Below, piece after piece: positions 17,105-22,722 of a DNA stretch of 44,208 bases; positions within the stretch are counted from its first letter, which is position 1; every line of letters begins with the position of its first letter. Made by a program: the position numbers and the translations under genes. The notes under the pieces were generated by a model. The model was not told where the DNA came from, did no database searches, and saw only the letters and a list, made by a program, of their open reading frames with translations. The stretch comes from Halodesulfovibrio spirochaetisodalis (GTDB lineage Bacteria > Desulfobacterota > Desulfovibrionia > Desulfovibrionales > Desulfovibrionaceae). The DNA lies in NCBI RefSeq assembly GCF_001672295.1, contig NZ_JXMS01000032.1:1-44208 (forward strand), written 5' to 3'.

Positions 17105-17584
17105 ATGAAAACACTAAAACCGGGCGATCAAGCGCCAGACTTTTGTCTGACAAACCAATCCGGAGAAGAAATTTGCCTTTCTGACTTCATAGGAAAAGAG
17201 CGGGTGCTGGTGTATTTTTACCCCAAAGCATCTACTCCGGGGTGAATCAAACAAGCACAGGGGTTGCGTGACAACCTGGATGCCTTTGACTCTATGGGGA
17301 TAGCTATTCTCGGAATCAGCCCTGACCCAGTGAAACGTCTGGAAAAATTCTCTCAAAAACAGCTGCTCGCCTTTTCACTACTTTCAGATGAAAATCATGA
17401 AATTGCAGAAGGTTTCGGAGTATGGGGAGAAAAGAAATTTATGGGAAAAATTTATGACGGCATTCACCGCATAAGTTTTTTGGTAGGCAAAGATGGAAAG
17501 ATAGAAGAGGTGTTCAATAAATTTAAAACAACCGATCATGCTCATACTGTGCTGGAATATTTGAAAGCACATCCTGAGCAGTAG
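17105..17584 (+). CDS. Selenocysteine-containing peroxiredoxin (BCP/AhpC-TSA family), in-frame UGA at codon 47
   Basis: A 159-residue thioredoxin-fold peroxidase. The N-terminus MKTLKPGDQAPDFCL and the segment VLVYFYPKASTPG are typical of BCP-type peroxiredoxins. At exactly the peroxidatic Cys position (family pattern YPK...TPGC) the codon is TGA (17243-17245). The same frame continues for 112 more codons with family-like sequence (ILGISPDPVKRLEKF, FSLLSDENHEIAEGFGVWGEK, RISFLVGKDGKI) to TAG. A hairpin of SECIS geometry follows the UGA. No resolving Cys is seen after position 47, so it looks 1-Cys-like and would depend on thioredoxin or another reductant. The ATG follows AAGGAG. Automatic gene calling would truncate it to 17264-17584. 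The alternative is a nonsense-mutated pseudogene, which is less likely given the exact position. Confidence 0.88.
17246..17278 (+). promoter_or_regulatory. Candidate bacterial SECIS element
   Basis: Directly after the UGA, GGTTG (17262-17266) pairs with CAACC (17272-17276) around a 5-nt loop CGTGA. An outer CA/TG pair lies across a GG bulge. The loop G is about 22 nt from the UGA, within the spacing known for bacterial SelB-dependent SECIS hairpins. The pairing is seen in sequence; the function is inferred. Confidence 0.6.
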
Positions 17585-17635
17585 AACACCGTAAAGCACA
17601 CTACTTGAAACAGTGCTTAGATGTCATAACATAAC

Positions 17636-17661
17636 GAGGGGGTGAATCCCTCTCTCCGCCA
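17636..17661 (+). repeat. tRNA 3'-end fragment (tRNA-Ser-like), probable attachment-site remnant
   Basis: This stretch reads as a T-arm (GAGGG, 7-nt loop, CCCTC) followed by an acceptor 3' strand ending TCTCCGCCA, as in serine tRNAs. The loop is not the canonical TTCGAAT and the acceptor is about 2 nt short. No other tRNA arms lie upstream, so it is not a gene. A phage-type ogr gene follows within 210 bp, which fits an att duplication left by integration at a tRNA 3' end. Confidence 0.45.
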
Positions 17662-17670
17662 GATCACTAC

Positions 17671-17715
17671 AAGGGTTTCTGAAGAGTACCAACTCTTTGG
17701 GAACCCTTTTGTTTT
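17671..17715 (+). terminator. Intrinsic terminator after the tRNA fragment
   Basis: Nested stems (AAGGGTT with AACCCTT, inner AAGAGT with ACTCTT) are followed by TTGTTTT. It probably accompanied the parent tRNA gene or now terminates the peroxiredoxin transcript. Confidence 0.75.
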
Positions 17716-17870
17716 GAGGAACAATGATGACAACATTTCTGCTTTCAAATGAAATCCTTGCCTGATGTTGCCTACAAAAATGTCTCATAATAAAAGATTC
17801 TCGATACTTATTTTGACATACGGAGATATTCGATTTTATAATAATGATAATTCAATAAGGAAAACACATT

Positions 17871-18125
17871 ATGAGTAGATCTGTTGTTCAGCGCTGCTGC
17901 GTATGCGGGCATGAATCGCGCATAGAATCCAGCAAAATTATTTCCGACAAGCTCAAACTGCTCTACTGCGGCTGCAAAGACCCAACCTGCGGTCACACAT
18001 GGGTTACGAACTTGGAATTCTCCCACACTTTGAGTCCGTCAGCATTAAAACTGCCGGAAGAATTACGGGAGAAAGTGAAAACTGTGCCGCCAGCGCAGCA
18101 ACAGAATCTCTTTGTATCTCAATAG
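17871..18125 (+). CDS. Ogr/Delta-type zinc-finger late transcription activator
   Basis: An 84-residue protein with the P2 Ogr / P4 Delta signature. Its Cys array is CCVCGHESR, then LLYCGCKDPTCGHTWV about 25 residues later, giving C-x2-C and C-x4-C for one zinc, with the conserved aromatic W after GHT. A variable tail follows. In P2-like phages and P4-like satellites this family activates late promoters. The TAAGGA upstream of the ATG supports the start. With the tRNA fragment and the C4/CI-like RNAs nearby it marks a degraded phage or satellite end. No structural phage genes are present in the window. Confidence 0.85.
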   Translation: MSRSVVQRCCVCGHESRIESSKIISDKLKLLYCGCKDPTCGHTWVTNLEFSHTLSPSALKLPEELREKVKTVPPAQQQNLFVSQ

Positions 18126-18137
18126 GATAATCTGTGA

Positions 18138-18686
18138 ATGACTAAAAAAACACCATCAATCCCATTCCATTCTTTCTCTGACCAAGTTTATCGGCATCGG
18201 AGAAATCTTATTTGCCTATCTTCAGCAATCCTTTTCATGTTGTCTTATAACGTACAACTTAAAGATGTTCCATATTTTGTTCTTAAGAACAACCCAGAGG
18301 CTCTAAAACACGGTATCTTGGCGCTGTTAATTTATTTTGAATTAATGTTTTTAACAAGCTCGCTTTCAGAACTTACACACTACTGGTGCGAACTAATAAA
18401 AGACCCAATTAGCACTCCAACAAAAGAAAAAGCCGCAGAGCGTGCAAAAACGTACGCCAAGCCACTTTACTTTCTATTATCCAAACAATTCGGAAAAAAT
18501 TTCGCAAAATCTATTAGTGAAACATTAACGCTAGAGACGGTTTTTACAAAATTAATTTTGGAGGCTAAAGATACTATCGCGGTTTCAAAGTTACGCCTAC
18601 TTTTTGACCTAGCTCTCCCCTTGCTCCTTGGACTTGTAGCTATCATCGAACTATTTTCTCACGAAACCCCTCTTTTTTTAAAATAG
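18138..18686 (+). CDS. Unrecognised membrane protein A of the mobile remnant
   Basis: A 182-residue protein with about three hydrophobic segments (near 23-40, 63-82 and 155-178). A basic cytoplasmic-type N-terminus precedes them and a Lys-rich helical stretch lies between the second and third. It starts 12 bp after the ogr stop and is AT-richer than the chromosomal genes around it, suggesting acquired DNA. It is followed by a second membrane-protein gene in the same direction, so the pair may form a module. I do not recognise a family. Anti-phage or superinfection-exclusion functions are common for such cargo, but nothing in the sequence shows it. Confidence 0.6.
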   Translation: MTKKTPSIPFHSFSDQVYRHRRNLICLSSAILFMLSYNVQLKDVPYFVLKNNPEALKHGILALLIYFELMFLTSSLSELTHYWCELIKDPISTPTKEKAAERAKTYAKPLYFLLSKQFGKNFAKSISETLTLETVFTKLILEAKDTIAVSKLRLLFDLALPLLLGLVAIIELFSHETPLFLK

Positions 18687-18752
18687 CATTTAGCACCCTA
18701 AATAACGTCTGAAGTCCCCATTCACTTTATTTTATTCTAACAGAGTCAACTT

Positions 18753-19424
18753 ATGTTTAACAATCTCATATTCGATTTCAAGCACGACAATACGTTTAAA
18801 GGAGCCACAATAGGCTTCATATTCTTCTTATTTTTCCCGATATTATATTGGCTTACACGAAACGAACCTCCTGAATTCCCAGATGCAGATTTACTCTTCA
18901 ACATGTGGAATAATGTTGCCTATGGCTACATCGCATCATTTTTTTTCTATATGATGAACATCTATTTTCCCAACACAGATCGAACGAAATCTTATGCAAC
19001 AAATGCTACATACCGCATCTCTGTTTTAAGCAGGAAAGCTGCAGATCTCACTAACTATACAGAAACTCTTTTAAAAGCATACCCAACAGACCTCATAACA
19101 GTCGTTGAACCTGATGGTAAAAAGAGAACTATCAGCAAAGAAAATTGGTTTGAAGGAAATAGAAAAATACTCATAAAAGATGTCGAACGTATTAAAGTTT
19201 TTCTCAAAGAGGACGAGCTCAGAGGAGAACTAGTTCAACACATTGAAAACACGGTAAAAAACTTTACTTTCCATGAATTTACTTTCTCAAATTGGGTAAC
19301 ATTTTATAAACTCACCGAAAAGAGCATTAACTCTTTTTACGCTGCTGTCTCAACAATTGACTCACCACAAGCTCGCGAAATTACAAAATTAAAACACATT
19401 CAAGACACGCCATCCCCTCTATAA
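18753..19424 (+). CDS. Unrecognised membrane protein B of the mobile remnant
   Basis: A 223-residue protein with two N-terminal hydrophobic segments (about 20-38 and 52-72) and a long soluble, charged helical C-terminal part (about 80-223). It has a conspicuous basic YRISVLSRKAADLTNYTETLL helix. It is strongly AT-rich like its neighbour and 66 bp downstream of it, and it ends in a clear terminator. No known domain was recognised. The layout (short membrane hairpin plus cytosolic helical domain) is common among membrane-acting defence effectors, but this is only an analogy. The ribosome site is weak, so the start is not certain. Confidence 0.58.
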   Translation: MFNNLIFDFKHDNTFKGATIGFIFFLFFPILYWLTRNEPPEFPDADLLFNMWNNVAYGYIASFFFYMMNIYFPNTDRTKSYATNATYRISVLSRKAADLTNYTETLLKAYPTDLITVVEPDGKKRTISKENWFEGNRKILIKDVERIKVFLKEDELRGELVQHIENTVKNFTFHEFTFSNWVTFYKLTEKSINSFYAAVSTIDSPQAREITKLKHIQDTPSPL

Positions 19425-19425
19425 G

Positions 19426-19456
19426 AAAAAGCCCCGCTGCATAAGCGGGGTTTTTT
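19426..19456. terminator. Bidirectional intrinsic terminator
   Basis: The stem AGCCCCGCT / AGCGGGGTT has a 5-nt loop and flanking A- and T-runs. It separates the plus-strand membrane genes from the minus-strand small gene. Confidence 0.92.
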
Positions 19457-19475
19457 CTTTCTCTTCAATATCTTC

Positions 19476-19685
19476 CTATTCACTTTTCTTCAACGCTTCA
19501 TCTACGGCGTCTGCATCCAGAACTTCTAGGCAGTCGTTAAGGGAACGCTCCAAGCAGCTCCATGTGTGCTTCAGTTCTGGGTACTCGTCTCCGAGCTTTT
19601 CGTGCAGCATTCGCAAGGTGCTTGCTACATCGTACAATTGAGTAATGGGATCGAAAGAATGGGGAATGGTAATTGATTGTGCCAT
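19476..19685 (-). CDS. Small acidic protein of the mobile remnant, function unknown
   Basis: A 69-residue protein beginning MAQSITIPHSFD. It is predicted mostly helical and is acidic at the C-terminus. ATG 19685 is chosen because AGGAGGT sits 6 nt upstream; the longer reading to 19733 lacks one. It lies between the membrane genes and the two structured RNA copies and points away from them. The strong ribosome site argues that it is a real gene, probably phage-derived. No family was recognised. Confidence 0.55.
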   Translation of the reverse strand: MAQSITIPHSFDPITQLYDVASTLRMLHEKLGDEYPELKHTWSCLERSLNDCLEVLDADAVDEALKKSE

Positions 19686-19742
19686 ATGGCACCTCCTATG
19701 GTTATTGAGATTTTGAGAAGTTGCCCTCTTCACAAGAAAGAA

Positions 19743-19821
19743 GGTCGGGAGCTCTCAACCGTCCATAGTCGGTAGAAGGCTTTTCCCGTTAGGGTATTGT
19801 ATGACCTTCGTACTCCCGACC
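19743..19821 (+). ncRNA. Structured RNA copy 1, C4/P4-CI-like antisense RNA candidate
   Basis: This 79-nt element is closed by a perfect 9-bp stem GGTCGGGAG / CTCCCGACC. Inside are ACCG/CGGT (19758-19761 with 19770-19773, loop TCCATAGT), GAAGG/CCTTC (19775-19779 with 19805-19809) and a small CCC/GGG hairpin. A second copy with the same stems lies 228 bp further on. The exposed loop is complementary to the start of a micro-ORF at 19941-19948. This resembles phage C4 and P4 CI immunity RNAs, which are small, structured and act by antisense pairing. The family assignment is from memory of architecture, not a covariance search. Confidence 0.6.
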
Positions 19822-19936
19822 AAAATATTTGGCGTAGATAAGTAATGATGCTTCCAATCACTAGATGCACTTATCCTAGGGACTGTGCATTTTGGTCATT
19901 AGACGCAAAAAAACCACTTCTTACGGGAGCGGAATA

Positions 19937-19948
19937 ACCGCTATGGAC
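19937..19948 (+). promoter_or_regulatory. Candidate antisense target of RNA copy 1
   Basis: ACCG-CTATGGAC is complementary to GTCCATAG-t-CGGT in the first copy (19761-19773), 12 pairs with one bulge. It covers an ATG GAC TAA micro-ORF preceded by GGGAG (19925-19929). Pairing would mask this start, as in the P4 CI and P1 C4 systems. Confidence 0.45.
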
Positions 19949-20048
19949 TAAAGGCGCTGAGAACACCTATGGGAAAATTAGTCTTTTTCAGGTATTAGTG
20001 TCAAGGTTCAGCTTGTTTCAAGACATGATTCAGGCGGTAGGCAAAAAA

Positions 20049-20130
20049 GGTCGGGAGCTTCAACACCGCCTAGTAGAACGGCAGAAGGCTTTCCCCTTAC
20101 GGGTGTTGCATAACCTTCGTACTCCCGACC
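20049..20130 (+). ncRNA. Structured RNA copy 2, C4/P4-CI-like antisense RNA candidate
   Basis: This 82-nt element has the same 9-bp closing stem and the same GAAGG/CCTTC (20084-20088 with 20114-20118) and CCC/GGG hairpins as copy 1. Its specificity loop has changed (CCTAGTAGAA instead of TCCATAG). Stems are conserved while the loop varies, as expected for paralogous antisense RNAs with different targets. No matching target for this loop was found within the window. Confidence 0.58.
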
Positions 20131-20196
20131 AAATATGGCTTAGTGAAATGTAAATTTGATGCACCATCCCCTCAGATGCAACAGAGAAAACTGACG

Positions 20197-20700
20197 TTAA
20201 TCAACAAACTTTTTAGGGCGGATATGTGCCATCACGCGTTTAAATGCCTCTTCTGATGCCTCAGTTTTCAAAGAAGCAATCGCAGTGCGATCAATAAACT
20301 TAATCGCATCACATGGACACATTTCCACGCAAGCCGGATGCAACCCCTCTGCCCTGCGCTTTTTACACAAATCACATTTTGCAACGGCAACACCTTTACA
20401 GGTTGCAAAAAACGCTGCGTATGGACAGGCAATCAAACAATCCTTTGTCTCGCACCCACGGCATTTCATAGGATCATGCAGGACTGCTCCCTGCGCATCA
20501 CGATGGATTGCCCCCCGCTTACAGACACGCTGGCAAGCGGCTTTCTCACAGTGCTGACAGTATAATGGTACTATTTCTCCATCAATGGTGCGCGACATGG
20601 CAATACGTGGGGTATCATAAAGGAACCTGCACACAGCCTCACACGTTTCGCAGCCGATGCACTTGGAGTAATCGATAAATAATGTTTTTTGTTCTTCCAT
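20197..20700 (-). CDS. HydN-like ferredoxin subunit with four 4Fe-4S sites
   Basis: A 167-residue soluble polyferredoxin with sixteen Cys in four groups: CIGCETCEAVC, CQHCEKAACQRVC, CRGCETKDCLIAC and CDLCKKRRAEGLHPACVEMC. This is the DmsB/HydN-type arrangement. It starts at ATG 20700 with AAAGGTG upstream; GTG 20709 is an alternative. It lies 24 bp downstream of a GltD-like flavoprotein. In E. coli AegA a HydN-like domain and a GltD-like domain are fused, so these two genes look like the split version. Probable role: electron transfer between NAD(P)H via the flavoprotein and an acceptor such as the nearby molybdopterin enzyme. Confidence 0.87.
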   Translation of the reverse strand: MEEQKTLFIDYSKCIGCETCEAVCRFLYDTPRIAMSRTIDGEIVPLYCQHCEKAACQRVCKRGAIHRDAQGAVLHDPMKCRGCETKDCLIACPYAAFFATCKGVAVAKCDLCKKRRAEGLHPACVEMCPCDAIKFIDRTAIASLKTEASEEAFKRVMAHIRPKKFVD

Positions 20701-20724
20701 GCTTGTCACCTTTACTTCTGCCGC

Positions 20725-21816
20725 TTACCGCGAAATCTTGTCCGCATCAAAGTTGTATTCCGCTTCTCGAGACTGCGCTTTAAGATCAAGCCAGTTTGCA
20801 AGTGAACGGGCAGCACGCAAGCCGCTGTATACAGCCTTGCCAATTTTACTTGGGCCGGAAAGTACATCCCCCGCTACAAATACGTTATCCATAGCTGTCA
20901 TATTCAGCCAACGGACATCGCCCTTGCGCACGTTTTCGAGACCAAGTTCTTTCTGGAACGGCGGAGTCGGAATTTCACCGATTGCACTAACGATTATGTC
21001 CGCATCCAATTCTTCACGCTCACCGGTCACTCCGTTATGAACAACCAGTTTTTCAGCATGATCAGACCCGAGAATTGCCTCCGGTGTTCGCTTTTCAAGC
21101 CAGGAAACACCCATCTCTTGAATACGGTCAATTTCAAATTTGCCACACGGAGCTTCCGCGACCGTACGTCGATATACAAGCGAAATATCTTCTGCACCTA
21201 ACGTTCTTGCAGAATCGACCACATCAACAGCAGAGTGTCCTGCACCGATAACAATGACTTTTTTCCCCTTTACGTCCGGCATAGACACATTGCTGTGAGC
21301 ATACTTAATTGCGCGAATCGGAAAAAGAAATTGCAGACTGGAGTAAACACCCGCAAGATCGCTGCCTTCAATGGTCAGCTTGCGAGACTTCCATGAACCG
21401 GAGCATATTACCACTGCATCATGGTTATCTGTCAGGTCTGAAAGACCTAAAATATCAGCCGCAAAATGATCGCCCTCTTCTTCGTGCATAGGCGCACTGC
21501 AGCATATTTTTGTATTGGTTCTAAAAGTGACGCCAAGCCTGCGCTCGAGATCGCGTACCCCTCGACTGATGCGATCAGCAGGAATTCTATGGCTTGGAAT
21601 ACCAAAAACCATCAACCCGCCAGGCTTAGGAAGCTTGTCATACACATGGACCTCATATCCCTGACTGGCCAGCAAGCCTGCTGCGGCAAGTCCGGATGGT
21701 CCTGCGCCGATAATACCGACGCTTCGATTAATTGCAGGTGCATTCTTGGTTTGCAGGAAACCAAAGTTCATTACACCAGTGTGTGATGATAAAGACACTA
21801 ACACACCCCTATTCAT
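20725..21816 (-). CDS. GltD-like FAD/NAD(P)-dependent oxidoreductase
   Basis: A 363-residue flavoprotein of the glutamate synthase small-subunit type, lacking the usual N-terminal Fe-S domain. FAD motif GIIGAGPSGLAAAGLL starts near residue 34, the NAD(P)H motif VIVIGAGHSAVDVVDSA lies mid-protein, and the C-terminal FAD contact is NVFVAGDV. The segment SHRIPADRISRGV matches GltD/NfnB relatives. The start may be ATG 21816 or ATG 21771; neither has a good ribosome site. It is the first gene of a two-gene unit with the ferredoxin and most likely moves electrons from NAD(P)H to the ferredoxin's clusters or the reverse. Confidence 0.86.
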   Translation of the reverse strand: MNRGVLVSLSSHTGVMNFGFLQTKNAPAINRSVGIIGAGPSGLAAAGLLASQGYEVHVYDKLPKPGGLMVFGIPSHRIPADRISRGVRDLERRLGVTFRTNTKICCSAPMHEEEGDHFAADILGLSDLTDNHDAVVICSGSWKSRKLTIEGSDLAGVYSSLQFLFPIRAIKYAHSNVSMPDVKGKKVIVIGAGHSAVDVVDSARTLGAEDISLVYRRTVAEAPCGKFEIDRIQEMGVSWLEKRTPEAILGSDHAEKLVVHNGVTGEREELDADIIVSAIGEIPTPPFQKELGLENVRKGDVRWLNMTAMDNVFVAGDVLSGPSKIGKAVYSGLRAARSLANWLDLKAQSREAEYNFDADKISR

Positions 21817-21890
21817 AATTAGTTAAATGAGTAACTGCCATAAGAACTCATTGAATACTCAATCCGCCTTATGAATTCTGTAATATACAT

Positions 21891-21900
21891 CACAATTGTG
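21891..21900. promoter_or_regulatory. CACAATTGTG palindrome in the divergent promoter region
   Basis: A perfect 10-bp palindrome, preceded by TACAT, lies between the GltD-like gene and the ACT gene. A further inverted repeat (CGCATAT ... ATATGCG, about 21957-21986) lies nearer the ACT gene. It is a candidate operator; the regulator is unknown. Confidence 0.3.
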
Positions 21901-22086
21901 TGGAAGCAAGCAAGAAACTGTGTGAAAAACGGCACAACCCGTAGATTCCAGCCATGCGCATATCTACTGTTATTTTTGCATATGCGAATTTTTTACAAAG
22001 TTGTATTAAATATTGCCCACCAGTGCTTCAGATGCTAGAAATAAGGCATATTTCTATGTATCTGAATACACTAAGGGGCAATCCTC

Positions 22087-22518
22087 ATGAAAGTAGAACA
22101 AATATCCGTTTTTCTGGAAAACAAGGCTGGTCGTCTTGCAGAAGTAACTAACACTCTGGCAACGAATGATATCAACATCCGTGCGCTTTCTCTCGCTGAC
22201 ACAACGGACTTTGGAATTTTGCGCCTTATTGTGGATAACAGTGAAAAAGCTAAATCTGTGCTCAAAGATAAAGGTTTTACTGTTGGCAAAACCAATGTTG
22301 TTGCTGTTGAAGTGGAAGATAAGCCGGGCGGCTTGAACCACATTCTCGACACCCTTGGAAACAACGGAATTAACGTTGAATACATGTACGCCTTTGTTAT
22401 GCCGGGCAGTACAAATGCAACCCTGATTTTCCGTTTCGATAAAACTGATCAGGCTGTTGAAATTTTAACGATCAATAATATTCCTATTATTCCAGGCACC
22501 AGACTACACGCTCAATAG
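22087..22518 (+). CDS. Tandem ACT-domain amino-acid-binding protein
   Basis: A 143-residue protein composed of two ACT domains: residues about 1-65, opening with [23 protein letters not shown], and about 70-140, with [21 protein letters not shown]. The motifs K-x-G-R-L and K-P-G-G-L are the ligand-binding turns. No catalytic domain is attached, so it is a regulatory binder, probably of an amino acid. Similar proteins often accompany aryl-CoA ligase genes; none is here. The ATG follows AGGGGC, and a terminator follows the gene. Confidence 0.87.
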   Translation: MKVEQISVFLENKAGRLAEVTNTLATNDINIRALSLADTTDFGILRLIVDNSEKAKSVLKDKGFTVGKTNVVAVEVEDKPGGLNHILDTLGNNGINVEYMYAFVMPGSTNATLIFRFDKTDQAVEILTINNIPIIPGTRLHAQ

Positions 22519-22539
22519 CCTACTGTTATTAAGCATGAA

Positions 22540-22566
22540 AAAAAGCCGGAGTAATCCGGCTTTTTT
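22540..22566. terminator. Intrinsic terminator after the ACT gene
   Basis: The stem AAGCCGGA / TCCGGCTT with loop GTAA is followed by a T-run. Confidence 0.92.
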
Positions 22567-22722
22567 CGTATCTGCTCTCTGCGATGATACGTTGGAACCT
22601 AAGAAAAAATGGCATTCCAAATCAATACTGACGTAACACAACGCCTGTAGCATGCCCCCTTCCTCTAGCCGCTATGCCCCTCCATATGCTATGTATTGAA
22701 AACTAACCAAGGACAGATAGTT

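Larger units (their letters stand above)
19686..20196. other. Intergenic region holding two structured RNAs and an antisense target
   Basis: No long reading frame is present. It contains RNA copy 1, an intervening stretch with a hairpin AGCGG-AATAA-CCGCT (19928-19942) and micro-ORF starts at 19943 and 19969, then RNA copy 2. About 35 nt after each copy are also similar (AAATAT..GGC.TAG...TGATGC), so the duplicated unit extends past the hairpins. Confidence 0.65.

Noticed and set aside
17264-17584. A 106-codon reading frame starting within the peroxiredoxin
   Set aside because: It starts at TTG inside the SECIS stem and lacks the active site. It is the 3' part of the selenoprotein gene.
17636-17661. 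A complete tRNA gene
   Set aside because: Only the T-arm and acceptor 3' strand are recognisable. The 50 nt upstream do not fold into D and anticodon arms.
19743-20130. CRISPR array from the repeated GGTCGGGAG blocks
   Set aside because: There are only two copies of about 80 nt, each internally structured and 228 bp apart. There are no short spacers and no cas genes.
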